Origin: Tateyamaria sp947503385
GTDB lineage: Bacteria > Pseudomonadota > Alphaproteobacteria > Rhodobacterales > Rhodobacteraceae
Direction: 5' to 3'
DNA: 64,000 nt
Assembly (NCBI RefSeq): GCF_051195235.1
Contig: NZ_JBNFZM010000001.1
Location: forward strand, 1,054,001 to 1,118,000
Under the pieces are notes generated by a model. That model was not told the origin of the DNA. It did not search any database and saw nothing but the letters and a program-made list of their open reading frames with translations. A program made the position numbers and the translations under genes. Shown here piece after piece: positions 8,277 through 16,934 of this stretch (position 1 is its first letter; every line of letters begins with the position of its first letter).

Positions 8277-8322
8277 CTTCTTCTGACCGAAAATACCACG
8301 GGGGTTTGGGGGCAGAGCCCCC
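8277..8322. repeat. Dispersed intergenic repeat copy 1 with GGGGG/CCCCC hairpin
   Basis: Between the convergent ghrA-like and M3 peptidase genes lies CTTCTTCTGACCGAAAATAC, followed by a 5-bp stem (8308-8312 with 8318-8322) closing on CAGAG. The reverse complement of its first part is almost identical to the sequence at 46541-46563. It probably acts as a bidirectional transcription end or is a REP-like extragenic element. Confidence 0.6.
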
Positions 8323-8364
8323 ATTCAACACATGAATCGCGTGCGCGTCAGCGCGCCTTAGGGA

Positions 8365-10377
8365 TCACGCCGCCAGCCCGCGCCCTTTCAAAAGTGCGTC
8401 CACACCCGGAAGCCGTCCGCGAAACGCGATATACAATTCCGCCGCATCCACACTGCCCCCGGTGCTCAGAATATGCTCTTCTAGTGCCGCCGCACGATCC
8501 GCGTCAAACGGTCCGCCCGCCTCCTCAAAGGCGGCAAAAGCATCGGCATCCATCACCTCGGACCACATGTAGCTGTAATAGCCCGACGAATAGCCGTCCC
8601 CGGCAAAGACATGCGCAAAATGCGGCGTGGCGTGGCGCATCCCAATGGCGCGGGGCATCCCGATCTCTTCCAGCACCTGCGCCTGTTTCTGCATCGGATC
8701 CGCCGGTGCCGGTCCATCGTGAAAGGCCAGATCAACCAGCGCTGACGCCACATATTCCACCGTCTGGAACCCCATGTCATAGGTCGCCGCCGCCAGAACC
8801 TTGTCCAGCAGATCCTGCGGCATCGCCTCACCCGTCTCGGCATGGGTGGCAAATTCGCGCAGGACCTCCGGTACCTCCAGCCAGTGCTCATAAAGCTGGC
8901 TGGGCAACTCGACAAAATCACGCGCCACAGACGTGCCCGAGATGCTTTCATAGGTCACATCCGACAGCATCTGGTGCAACGCATGGCCAAACTCGTGAAA
9001 CAGCGTCCGCGCGTCATCATAGCTCAGAAGCGCAGGATCGCCCTTGGCAAAGTTGCACACGTTGATAACAACCGGCGTCTGCGCCTGCGGAAACTTGGCC
9101 TGCGCCCGCATGGCCGAACACCACGCCCCGGACCGTTTCGAGCCGCGCGCGAAATAGTCCCCGATAAACACTGCCACATGCCGCCCGTCCCGCGTCACCT
9201 CCCACGCCCGGCAATCCGGGTGATAAAGCGGCACGTCCAATGGTTTGAACGCCAGCCCAAACAGACGGGTCGCGCAGGCAAAGGACGCCTCAATCATGCG
9301 GTCGAGCTGAAAATACGGCTTCACCTCGGCCTCATCGAGATCATGCAGCGCCTTGCGCCGCTGTTCTGCGTAATACCGCCAGTCCCATGGCTCCAGCGGC
9401 CCGTCTATGCCGTCCGCGCGCAGCATCTGTTCCAGCACCGCGCCGTCGTCCTCGGCGCGGGCGCGGGCCGGGTCCCAGACAGACATCAGCAGGTCCCGCA
9501 CGGCGGCCGGTGTCTTGGCCATCTCGGTTTCCAGCTTGTATTCGGCAAAACTCGCGTAGCCCAGCAACTGCGCCCGCTCTTCCCGCAATTTCAGGATTTC
9601 AGCGGCGATGGCGCGGTTGTCGGTGGCCCCCCCGTTGGCTCCACGGGCAGCCCATGCGCGATACGCCTTTTCGCGCAAGTCCCGGCGCGGCGAGAATTGC
9701 AGAAATGGCGTGATCAGCGACCGCGACAGCGTGACCACCGGCCCACCGGCCTCTTTCTCATCACCGGCGGCGCGGGCCGTGTCCACGACAAAGCCAGGCA
9801 ACCCCTCAAGGTCCGCCTCGGACAGCGGCATGAACCAGTCGCGCTCATCCGCCAGCAGGTTCTGCGTAAAGGCGGTGCCCAACTCAGCCAGCCGACCCTT
9901 CATCACTTTCATCCGTGCGTCCGCCGCACCCTCCAGCGCAGCCCCCGCGCGAACATAGTTGCGGTGGGTCAGCATCAGCACGCGCGCCTGCTCATCGGTC
10001 AGATCAAGCGCGTCACGCGCTGCCCACACAGCGGCCACGCGGGCAAAGAGCGCCTTGTTCCCGGCAATCTCGGCAAAATGCGCCGCCAGTCTGGGGGAAA
10101 AATCCCGCTGCAACGCTTCGCGTGCGGGGGTGCTGTCGGCACCCGCAACGGTGAAAAAGGCACCCAGAACCTTGTCCAACCCCGCGCCAGCGGCTTCCAG
10201 CGCCTCGATCGTGTTGGCAAAATCGGGCGCCGCGTCATTGCCCGCGATGGCGTCGATGTCCGCGCTGTGCAGTGCCAGCGCCGTGTCCAGAGCAGGGGCA
10301 AAGTCATCGTCGGTGATCCGGTCGAACGGGGCAATGGCAAAGGGCGTGTCCCAGTCTTGCAGCAGCACGTTGGTCAT
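8365..10377 (-). CDS. M3 family zinc metallopeptidase (oligopeptidase A / dipeptidyl carboxypeptidase type)
   Basis: The 670-residue protein carries the thermolysin-like zinc motif HEFGHALHQ (around residue 464), followed ~25 residues later by DFVELPSQLYEHW, which supplies the third ligand Glu in M3 peptidases. The C-terminal part has GDGYSSGYYSYMWSEV, the substrate-binding Tyr-rich region conserved in OpdA/Dcp. No signal peptide is present, so it probably degrades short peptides in the cytoplasm. The start at 10377 follows AAAGGAGAGAGC. PrlC (OpdA) and Dcp cannot be distinguished with certainty by eye. Confidence 0.9.
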   Translation of the reverse strand: MTNVLLQDWDTPFAIAPFDRITDDDFAPALDTALALHSADIDAIAGNDAAPDFANTIEALEAAGAGLDKVLGAFFTVAGADSTPAREALQRDFSPRLAAHFAEIAGNKALFARVAAVWAARDALDLTDEQARVLMLTHRNYVRAGAALEGAADARMKVMKGRLAELGTAFTQNLLADERDWFMPLSEADLEGLPGFVVDTARAAGDEKEAGGPVVTLSRSLITPFLQFSPRRDLREKAYRAWAARGANGGATDNRAIAAEILKLREERAQLLGYASFAEYKLETEMAKTPAAVRDLLMSVWDPARARAEDDGAVLEQMLRADGIDGPLEPWDWRYYAEQRRKALHDLDEAEVKPYFQLDRMIEASFACATRLFGLAFKPLDVPLYHPDCRAWEVTRDGRHVAVFIGDYFARGSKRSGAWCSAMRAQAKFPQAQTPVVINVCNFAKGDPALLSYDDARTLFHEFGHALHQMLSDVTYESISGTSVARDFVELPSQLYEHWLEVPEVLREFATHAETGEAMPQDLLDKVLAAATYDMGFQTVEYVASALVDLAFHDGPAPADPMQKQAQVLEEIGMPRAIGMRHATPHFAHVFAGDGYSSGYYSYMWSEVMDADAFAAFEEAGGPFDADRAAALEEHILSTGGSVDAAELYIAFRGRLPGVDALLKGRGLAA

Positions 10378-10413
10378 CTTGCTCTCTCCTTTGGTCAGAC
10401 CGTAGGCCGGGCT

Positions 10414-11466
10414 TCAGCCCGGCACATGGCCACATGTCGCACACGCATCGCGCCGTTTCAGTGTGATCTTGCGGCTTTCGCCATAAAGCGCGTCGTAAAT
10501 CACCATCTCACCGCGCAGGGGCGTGCCTGCGCCGGTGATCAGCTTGATCGCCTCAACCGCCATCATCGTGCCGACCACCCCGGGCAGCGGACCGATCACA
10601 CCCGCCTCGGCGCAATTCGGGGCCAGATGCGCGGCGGGCGCTTCGGGAAAGACGCAGCGATAACAGGGCGCGCCATGGGCGGGGTCAAACACGCTCAACT
10701 GTCCTTCCCATTGGGTCAGCGCACCAGAGATCAGCGGGATGCCGCGCGCCACAGCGGTCTCGTTCACCAGATAGCGCGTGTCGAAATTGTCGGTGCCGTC
10801 GATCACCAGATCGTAATCCGCCATCAGGTCGCCCGCGATCTCCGCCGTCAGACGCCGGTGATAGGGGCGCACGGTGACAAACGGGTTCTGTGCCTCCATC
10901 GCGGCTTGGGCAGAGAAGACTTTGGGCACGTCAATATCCGCATCGCGGTGGATCACCTGCCGTTGCAGGTTGGCGTTTTCGACGATGTCATCGTCGATCA
11001 CCCCGATGGTGCCAACACCGGCAGCGGCCAGATATTGCAGCACCGGCGCGCCCAGACCACCCGCGCCCACAACCAGCACCCGCGCCTCCTTGAGCGCCTT
11101 CTGTCCGATGCCACCCACCTCCCGCAGGACGATATGGCGGGCATAGCGGTTCAATTCGGCATCGGAAAACGGCCCGGTCTGATGGGCCGGTGCGGCCTCG
11201 GCCTCTGTTTGCGCAACCCGTGCGCGCAAACGGCCAAGACCCTGACGGTACGCCCAGATCAGCGCGGCAAAGCCGCCAAGGATCAACCAGAACGCCGGGC
11301 TTTCACCCGTGGCCACGCGCAACGGGTGACCTGTGGGCAGCGCAATCTGCACAGCCAGAACCGCCACATACAACAGCCCGATCATCAGCCAGCGTGCCTT
11401 GTGCGGCGTGCCCATCAGGTGCCCAACCCCCCAGAGGGCCGCAGCGATAACAAGAACAAGGATCAT
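10414..11466 (-). CDS. moeB: MoeB/ThiF/HesA-family adenylyltransferase with N-terminal membrane anchor
   Basis: From about residue 95 the 350-residue protein is a standard E1-like adenylyltransferase: RYARHIVLREVGGIGQ, nucleotide loop VVGAGGLGAPVLQYL, ATP-contact region DDDIVENANLQRQ, and two zinc CxxC pairs (CYRC and CATC). MoeB activates the C-terminal Gly of MoaD in molybdopterin synthesis; ThiF does so for ThiS. The first ~75 residues are unusual: three hydrophobic segments (ILVLVIAAALWGV, WLMIGLLYVAVLAVQI, FWLILGGFAALIW) should anchor the enzyme in the inner membrane. Its ATG overlaps the dut stop by four bases. Which sulphur-carrier protein it serves is not shown locally. Confidence 0.88.
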   Translation of the reverse strand: MILVLVIAAALWGVGHLMGTPHKARWLMIGLLYVAVLAVQIALPTGHPLRVATGESPAFWLILGGFAALIWAYRQGLGRLRARVAQTEAEAAPAHQTGPFSDAELNRYARHIVLREVGGIGQKALKEARVLVVGAGGLGAPVLQYLAAAGVGTIGVIDDDIVENANLQRQVIHRDADIDVPKVFSAQAAMEAQNPFVTVRPYHRRLTAEIAGDLMADYDLVIDGTDNFDTRYLVNETAVARGIPLISGALTQWEGQLSVFDPAHGAPCYRCVFPEAPAAHLAPNCAEAGVIGPLPGVVGTMMAVEAIKLITGAGTPLRGEMVIYDALYGESRKITLKRRDACATCGHVPG

Positions 11467-11924
11467 CCGCGCCCCGTGCTGCCAAATCCGCCCGCGCCGC
11501 GGGCCGTATCGTCGAGGGTCTCAACCGCGTCAAAGGCCGCTTGCACAACGGGGGCCAGCACCAGTTGCGCGATGCGCATCCCATGGCTGACCTCGAACGG
11601 GTCAGCGCTTGTGTTCAGCACGATGATCCCAACCTCACCGCGATAGTCGCTGTCGATGGTGCCGGGGCTGTTGACCAGAGAAATCCCGTGTTTCAGCGCC
11701 AGCCCGGACCGGGGCCGCACCTGCACCTCGTAGCCGCGCGGAATGGCCATTGCAATGCCTGTCGGGATCAGCGCCCGCGCGCCGGGAGCGACCGTGACGG
11801 TCCGGCCATCGGGCAGGTTCGCGCGGATGTCGGCACCCGCAGCGCCGTCAGTCTCATAGCCGGGCAGGGGGATGTCCGGATCGGCCTGCGCGGTGCGCAT
11901 CAGTTTCAGAGGAACGTTTTGCAT
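11463..11924 (-). CDS. dut: Deoxyuridine 5'-triphosphate nucleotidohydrolase (dUTPase)
   Basis: The 153-residue trimeric-type dUTPase hydrolyses dUTP to dUMP and pyrophosphate, keeping uracil out of DNA. All conserved motifs are visible: GAAGADIRA, RPRSGLALKHGI, the uracil-pocket GTIDSDYRGEV, and the C-terminal P-loop-like GAGGFGSTG. The start is uncertain: Met codons at 11930 and 11924 both lie just after TTTGGCAAG, and spacing favours 11924. The start region overlaps a repeat-like string (CATCTTGCCAAATAAACTC on the plus strand). Translation is coupled to moeB through ATGA. Confidence 0.95.
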   Translation of the reverse strand: MQNVPLKLMRTAQADPDIPLPGYETDGAAGADIRANLPDGRTVTVAPGARALIPTGIAMAIPRGYEVQVRPRSGLALKHGISLVNSPGTIDSDYRGEVGIIVLNTSADPFEVSHGMRIAQLVLAPVVQAAFDAVETLDDTARGAGGFGSTGRG

Positions 11925-11976
11925 TCTCATCTTGCCAAATAAACTCATTTCCAACGCTGGCCAGAGGGTGCGGCGA

Positions 11977-13170
11977 TCAGGTCAGCGCATCCGCAATCCG
12001 CTGCGCGAGCTGTTGCGCCACCCGGCCTTTGGCCATGCGCGGCCACGGTTCTGCGCCGTCTTGCGTGATCAGGGTGATCGCATTCTCGGTCCCGCCCATG
12101 ATCCCTGTTTCGGGCGACACGTCATTGGCCACGATCCAGTCGCACCCTTTGCGCGTCCGCTTGGCCGTCGCATTGGCCACGACATCATCCGTTTCGGCGG
12201 CAAAGCCGACGACTAGGCCCGGACGACCGTCGACCATCTGCGCCACATGGGCCAGAATGTCCGGATTTTCCGCAAAGCGCAGGGTGGGCAGGGTGCCCTT
12301 TTGCTTTTTCATCTTGCTGTCCGAGGCGCGGTCCACCCGCCAATCCGCGACGGCGGCCGCAAAAATGGCCGCGTCCGCGGGCAAGGCTGCGGTGACGGCG
12401 TCCTGCATCTCTTGCGCGGTCTCGACCGCCACGATGCGCGCGCCCTGCGGGGCCGCAACGGTGGCAGGGCCTGTGACAAAGGTCACATCGGCACCAAGGT
12501 CCAGCAACGCTGTCGCAATCGCGGCCCCCTGCGCACCAGAAGACCGGTTGGCGATATAGCGCACCGGATCAATCGGTTCATGGGTCGGGCCGGAGGTGAT
12601 GAGGACATGTTTGCCGCTCATGGGTCTGGGACCGAAATGCGCCTCCACAGCCGCCACGATCTCCAGCGGTTCGGACATGCGACCGGGGCCAAACTCACCG
12701 CAGGCCATGTCGCCGTCATTGGGGCCGATGACCGTCACACCATCGCGGCGCAACTGCGCCAGATTGCGCTGGGTCGCGGGGTGGTCCCACATGCGGACAT
12801 TCATCGCGGGCGCGATCATCACCGGCGTGTCGGTGGCCAGCAACAGGGTCGAGGCAAGATCATCCGCACGGCCCTGCGCCATCTTGGCCATGATGTCCGC
12901 CGTTGCGGGTGCCACAAGGATCAGATCGGCGGACCGCGACAGCTGAATATGCCCCATCTCCGCCTCGTCCGTCAGATCAAATAGGTCGCGATAAACCTTT
13001 TCTCCGGCCAGCGCCGACACGGCCAATGGTGTCACGAACTGTTCGGCGGCGCGCGTCAGCACCGGGGTCACAGCCGCGCCCCGTTCGCGCAGGCGGCGGA
13101 TCAGGTCGAGCCCTTTATAGGCGGCAATGCCACCCGTGAGGATCAGGAGGATGCGTTTGTCCTGCAGCAT
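11977..13170 (-). CDS. coaBC: Bifunctional phosphopantothenoylcysteine decarboxylase / phosphopantothenate-cysteine ligase
   Basis: The 397-residue fusion catalyses two consecutive steps of coenzyme A synthesis. The N-terminal CoaC flavoprotein part shows TGGIAAYKGLDLIRRL, the active-site PAMNVRMW and the flap Cys in DGDMACGEFGPGRM. The C-terminal CoaB part shows ITSGPTHEPIDPVRYIANRS, AAVADWR and the Lys-rich KMKKQKGTLPTL. The chosen start at 13170 (MLQDKRILLILTGG) begins at the first strand; the frame is open upstream but that stretch is GC-repeat sequence. About 50 bases separate it from dut on the same strand. Confidence 0.95.
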   Translation of the reverse strand: MLQDKRILLILTGGIAAYKGLDLIRRLRERGAAVTPVLTRAAEQFVTPLAVSALAGEKVYRDLFDLTDEAEMGHIQLSRSADLILVAPATADIMAKMAQGRADDLASTLLLATDTPVMIAPAMNVRMWDHPATQRNLAQLRRDGVTVIGPNDGDMACGEFGPGRMSEPLEIVAAVEAHFGPRPMSGKHVLITSGPTHEPIDPVRYIANRSSGAQGAAIATALLDLGADVTFVTGPATVAAPQGARIVAVETAQEMQDAVTAALPADAAIFAAAVADWRVDRASDSKMKKQKGTLPTLRFAENPDILAHVAQMVDGRPGLVVGFAAETDDVVANATAKRTRKGCDWIVANDVSPETGIMGGTENAITLITQDGAEPWPRMAKGRVAQQLAQRIADALT

Positions 13171-13249
13171 GTCCGCGCTCCGGCAAGTCAGTTGACGCGA
13201 CCATAGGCGCAGTGCGGGACAAGGACCAGAGGGGGGAACGGGGGGCAGA

Positions 13250-13320
13250 GGGTGGGAAGGGGGCCAGCCCCCTCGCGCTGACGCGCTCACCCCCGGGATT
13301 TCAGGAGACAGAGACAGGGA
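13250..13320. repeat. Intergenic GC-rich stem-loop, REP-like
   Basis: In the 155-base gap between coaBC and chaN, a G-run and a C-run form a short stem around CCAG (13258-13273), flanked by further G6 runs and CGCGCTGACGCGCTCACC. The composition resembles the hairpin half of the element at 8300-8322. It might end chaN transcription before coaBC. Confidence 0.45.
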
Positions 13321-13325
13321 CCGGA

Positions 13326-14129
13326 TCAGCCCTTGGGGGAGAATGCGGCGCAGGGATCGTCGCGGGCAGGCGTGGGCGCATCTGTCAGCGTTCGGTCGAA
13401 CGTGCCTTGGGGCGGTCTGCCCGCTTCGCCCTGGCCAATGCTGTCGACCCGCAGACCGGTCCGCGCGGCTTCAAGATAGACCGGCACACCCCAGTCGGTG
13501 CGGGCGTGCCCGTTGCCGGTGATCAGGACCACGGGCGCGCCGTAGGTGTCCAGCGCGTCGATCACCGCGCGCGCAAAGGCGGCATCGCGCAGGCGCTGCG
13601 CCTCCACCATGCCGCCCATCATCTCGGGTGGCATCGCCGTACAATGGGCATCGAATTGCAGGGATTCGCGCGCGCTTTGTTGTGCCGCGGGCAGTGGGGT
13701 GGTCAGGCCGAAACGGCCCGCCTCCGGCCCAAAGCTCCGGGCCGCTCCGTCGGAGAATGCGGCGCGCATATCGGCACGTGACAGGGCCGCGCCAACAATG
13801 ACAGGGCTTTGAGCCAGAACGTCGGCATAGTCTGCGATGTTGGACCAGTGAAACCCTTGGGTTGCTGCGGTCATCGCGTCGGCTGTGCGGTCCACATCTG
13901 CCAGTTGCGCGGCCTCATCCGGGGTCAGCATTTCGAACACAACCGCCTTGGGCCGCATTTCGATCAGGGCATTGCGCTGTTGTGCGTGGTGGTGCGGGTT
14001 GTCGTGCAGTTCACCGATGATCAGGACATCGCCTGCCCAGTCGCTCCAGACGGTGGACGCGAAAACGGCCAGCGCATAGATCAGGATCGCCCCCGCGCTG
14101 GCCGCAGCCATGATGTATCTCTGGATCAT
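13326..14129 (-). CDS. chaN: ChaN family protein (haem-binding uptake, Tiki superfamily)
   Basis: The 267-residue product begins with a hydrophobic signal/anchor (MAAASAGAILIYALAVFAST) and then the family signature DVLIIGELHDNPHHHAQQ, with the His and Glu residues characteristic of the ChaN/EreA-like fold; VVLITGNGHARTDWGVP sits near the C-terminus. Characterised ChaN proteins are periplasmic or lipid-anchored and bind haem in iron acquisition; no lipobox Cys is obvious here. Its ATG overlaps the rpoHII stop (ATGA), so it is translationally coupled to the sigma-factor gene. Confidence 0.8.
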   Translation of the reverse strand: MIQRYIMAAASAGAILIYALAVFASTVWSDWAGDVLIIGELHDNPHHHAQQRNALIEMRPKAVVFEMLTPDEAAQLADVDRTADAMTAATQGFHWSNIADYADVLAQSPVIVGAALSRADMRAAFSDGAARSFGPEAGRFGLTTPLPAAQQSARESLQFDAHCTAMPPEMMGGMVEAQRLRDAAFARAVIDALDTYGAPVVLITGNGHARTDWGVPVYLEAARTGLRVDSIGQGEAGRPPQGTFDRTLTDAPTPARDDPCAAFSPKG

Positions 14130-15004
14130 ACGAGGAAGTGATGCACTTCCCGGCTCTGGTTTTCCAGCGACTTGCGCATCTTGCCAAAGGCCGCAGCCTC
14201 AAGCTGGCGCACGCGCTCTTTGGACAGGCTCAACTCCTGACCAAGGCTTTCCAGCGTGCGGGGATCATCGCGCAGCTTGCGTTCGCGCACGATGAACCGT
14301 TCGCGTTCGTTCAGCGCATTTAACGCGGACAACAACCATGCACGCAGCTGTTCGGTGTCGTGCTTGTTTTCGACCAGCTCAGCCGCCTGCGCCCCGTCAT
14401 CTTCGAGCGCGTCAATCCATTCGCGCCCCTCGTCGTCGACCGATTGCGTCGCGTTCAGCGAATAGTCGGAGCCGGACAGGCGTCCTTCCATCATCTCGAC
14501 ATCGTGCAGGGGCACACCGATCTCGGTCGAAATCATCTGGCGCAGCTGGTGCTTGTCCAGCGTCTCTCCGGCGGCGGCGCTTTCGCGCTCCAGCCGCGCC
14601 TGCACCCGGCGCATATTGAAAAACAGGGATTTCTGCGACGAGGTTGAGCCGGTGCGCACCATCGACCAATTGCGCATCACGTAATCCTGAATGGACGCTT
14701 TGATCCACCACACGGCGTAGGTGGAAAACCGCACGCCGCGGTCAGGGTCGAATTTATCGGCCGCTTTCATCAGGCCAAGGCCCGCCTCTTGGATCAGGTC
14801 GTTCATCGGAGCGCCGTAGCGCTTGAACTTGGACGCCATGGAGATGGCCAGCCGCATATAAGCGGTGATCAGGCGATGCAGCGCGGCCTCGTCCCGATCG
14901 TCGCGCCACGCATAAGCGAGGCGCAATTCGGTTTCAGCGTCGAGCAGTTCCGCTTTCATTGCGGTGCGCGACAGTGACATGTCGCGTACGTTGTCTAGAG
15001 CCAT
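14126..15004 (-). CDS. rpoH: RNA polymerase sigma-32 factor, RpoHII type
   Basis: The 292-residue sigma factor shows region 1.2/2 (ETELRLAYAWRDDRDEAALH, ITAYMRLAISMASKFKRYG), core-binding and -10 recognition (DLIQEAGLGLMKAADKFDPD, FSTYAVWWIKASIQDYVMR), the RpoH-type segment after it (SSQKSLFFNMRR), and region 4 (NERERFIVRERKLRDDPRTL, then LSKERVRQLEAAAF). Its opening matches what I know of the RpoHII paralogue of Rhodobacter (singlet-oxygen and heat stress) rather than RpoHI. The start at 15004 (MALDNVRDMSLSR) is preferred; the upstream frame is not protein-like. It is divergent from cobP and coupled to chaN. Confidence 0.93.
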   Translation of the reverse strand: MALDNVRDMSLSRTAMKAELLDAETELRLAYAWRDDRDEAALHRLITAYMRLAISMASKFKRYGAPMNDLIQEAGLGLMKAADKFDPDRGVRFSTYAVWWIKASIQDYVMRNWSMVRTGSTSSQKSLFFNMRRVQARLERESAAAGETLDKHQLRQMISTEIGVPLHDVEMMEGRLSGSDYSLNATQSVDDEGREWIDALEDDGAQAAELVENKHDTEQLRAWLLSALNALNERERFIVRERKLRDDPRTLESLGQELSLSKERVRQLEAAAFGKMRKSLENQSREVHHFLV

Positions 15005-15096
15005 GCGAGCATCCCCCTGTGGATGTAAGTCTTGTTTTGCGCACTTGTCTTGTCTACGCACCGAAACGCCGATTGGTTCACTTGGAAGATGAAAAA

Positions 15097-15618
15097 ATGT
15101 TGCCACCTTTGACACTCGTGCTAGGCGGCGCTGCTTCGGGCAAGTCGGCAGCGTCCGAAAAGTTGATCGTTAACAGCGGGTTATCGCGGATCTATCTGGC
15201 GACGTCGCAAATTTGGGATGCGGAAATACAGCTTAAAGTTGACCAGCACATTTCTGATCGGGGCGACGGGTGGCGCACAATCGAAGAACCTGTGGCGGTC
15301 TGGACGCCCCTGTCGGCGCGCGCCGCGGGCGAGGCGGTCTTGCTGGATTGCGCCACCATGTGGCTGAGCAATGTCATGCTGGGGGAACATGATCTGCCGC
15401 AGGCTCAGGCGCGGTTTTTGGACGCGCTGGCGACGTGCAAGGCCCCTGTGGTTGTCGTGTCGAACGAGGTGGGGCAGGGGATCGTGCCCGACAATACGCT
15501 GGCCCGCGCCTTTCGCGAGGCGCAGGGGCGGCTGAACATCGCGCTGGCGGCACAGGCGGATTGCGTGCTGCATGTGTTGGCCGGACTGGTGCAGGTCCGC
15601 AAAGGAGAGATGCCATGA
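15097..15618 (+). CDS. cobU: Adenosylcobinamide kinase / adenosylcobinamide-phosphate guanylyltransferase
   Basis: The 173-residue enzyme phosphorylates adenosylcobinamide and transfers GMP to it in cobalamin nucleotide-loop assembly (CobU of Salmonella, CobP of aerobic producers). Visible are the P-loop LVLGGAASGKSAASE, the RIYLATSQIWDAEI strand, DCATMWLSNVM and the VVVVSNEVGQGIVPDN segment with the Arg/Asn-rich end (REAQGRLN). The start at 15097 follows GGAAGATGAAAAA. It overlaps the phosphatase gene downstream by ATGA, indicating a two-gene unit. Confidence 0.93.
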   Translation: MLPPLTLVLGGAASGKSAASEKLIVNSGLSRIYLATSQIWDAEIQLKVDQHISDRGDGWRTIEEPVAVWTPLSARAAGEAVLLDCATMWLSNVMLGEHDLPQAQARFLDALATCKAPVVVVSNEVGQGIVPDNTLARAFREAQGRLNIALAAQADCVLHVLAGLVQVRKGEMP

Positions 15619-16187
15619 CGACCTGGCACTGGGTACGGCACGGCCCGACCCATCAAAAGACCTTCACCGGATGGCGCGACGTCCCGGCGGACCTGTCGGA
15701 CGCGCGTGCGGTGTCGCGCTTGGCGGCGTTTTTGCCGGGCGATGCGCTGGTCGTGTCGTCCGATCTGGACCGCTGCGTGCGTACGGCGGATGCGCTGGCG
15801 CTTGGCCGTACACGCCTGCCCCACGATCCGGGCCTGCGCGAGTTTCACTTTGGCGCGTGGGACGGCGTCCATTTCAACACCGTGGCCGCACAGGACGAAG
15901 CGCTAAGCCGTCAATACTGGGAAACGCCCGGTGATCACGCGCCCCCCGGCGGCGAAAGTTGGAACGCGTCGGCGCAGCGTGTGGCCGTTGCCGTGCAGCG
16001 GATCGCGGCCACGTACCAGCCCAAGGACATTATCGTGGTCGCGCATTTCGGAGTGATCCTGACGCAGGTGCAGGCCACGCTTGGCGTCACGGCGGAACAG
16101 GTTCTGGCCCACAAGATCGACCCGCTGAGCGTCACAACCCTGCGCCCCGCAGACGGTGTGGTGGAGCGGATCAATCACAGTCCGTGA
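15615..16187 (+). CDS. cobC: Histidine phosphatase family protein, CobC (alpha-ribazole phosphatase)-like
   Basis: The 190-residue protein has the phosphoglycerate-mutase-like catalytic signature WVRHGPTHQKTFTGW, the SDLDRCVRTADAL segment, the Glu/phosphate pocket REFHFGAWDGVHF and the second catalytic His in VVAHFGVILTQ. Position directly after and overlapping cobU suggests removal of the phosphate from alpha-ribazole-5'-phosphate or adenosylcobalamin-5'-phosphate. Other small-molecule phosphatase roles are possible for this superfamily. Confidence 0.8.
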   Translation: MTTWHWVRHGPTHQKTFTGWRDVPADLSDARAVSRLAAFLPGDALVVSSDLDRCVRTADALALGRTRLPHDPGLREFHFGAWDGVHFNTVAAQDEALSRQYWETPGDHAPPGGESWNASAQRVAVAVQRIAATYQPKDIIVVAHFGVILTQVQATLGVTAEQVLAHKIDPLSVTTLRPADGVVERINHSP

Positions 16188-16247
16188 TTCCCGATCTCAC
16201 AAATGGGCATTTGGCGGGCTGCGACTGGTCTGCGTAACGTCTGCCCC

Positions 16248-16925
16248 ATGACTTATGATCTCTTTATCGGTGACCGGACGTTTTCAAGCTGGTCCTTGCG
16301 CGGTTGGCTCATGCTTGAGAAATTCGGCCTGCCATTCCGCACCCACTTGGTCGGCCTGTTTGACGGGACGATGGCAGATGACATGGCGGACCTTGCGCCC
16401 GCGCGGCTTGTCCCTGCGCTGCGTCTGCCGGACGGCACGGTGGTTGGCGAAACCATGGCCATCGCGGAAACCCTGCACGAACGGCATCCTGATGTGGCGA
16501 TGTGGCCTGCCGATCCTGCCGCCCGCGCCACGGCGCGGTGGCTGTCGGCGGAAATGGCCTCGGGCTTTGGTGCGCTGCGGGTCGCCTGCCCGATGCAACT
16601 GTCCCACGTAAAAGAAGGTTTTGCCCTGCCCGACGACGTGGCTGCGGATCTGGCGCGGATCGAAACGCTATGGGCCCATGCGCGGGCTTTCGCGGGCGCG
16701 GGGCCATGGCTTTTTGGGGCGTATTCGCTGGCCGATGCGTTTTACGCCCCGGTCTGTGCGCGGATTGTGGGCTATGACCTGCCGGTCAGTGACGGGGCGC
16801 GGGCCTATTGCCAGACAACCATCTCGGATGCGGCCTTTCAGGCATGGCGCGCCGAAGGGATAAAGGTCACTTATGACACCGTTCCCTACGAAATGGATCT
16901 TCCCACCCGTCCCTGGCCAGTCTGA
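16248..16925 (+). CDS. Glutathione S-transferase
   Basis: The 225-residue product has an N-terminal thioredoxin-like GSH domain (DLFIGDRTFSSWSLRGWLM, with SSWS in the position of the catalytic Ser motif, and VGETMAIAETL for the gamma-Glu contact) and an all-helical C-terminal domain (LFGAYSLADAFYAPV). It resembles the YfcF/GST-like group. The substrate is unknown. It starts 60 bases after cobC and may be transcribed with it. Confidence 0.85.
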   Translation: MTYDLFIGDRTFSSWSLRGWLMLEKFGLPFRTHLVGLFDGTMADDMADLAPARLVPALRLPDGTVVGETMAIAETLHERHPDVAMWPADPAARATARWLSAEMASGFGALRVACPMQLSHVKEGFALPDDVAADLARIETLWAHARAFAGAGPWLFGAYSLADAFYAPVCARIVGYDLPVSDGARAYCQTTISDAAFQAWRAEGIKVTYDTVPYEMDLPTRPWPV

Positions 16926-16934
16926 CCTGCGCTG

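Noticed and set aside
8842..11646. 934-residue plus-strand open frame
   Set aside because: Antisense shadow of the M3 peptidase, moeB and dut genes, which have clear motifs on the minus strand; the translation is Arg/His/Gln-rich without motifs.
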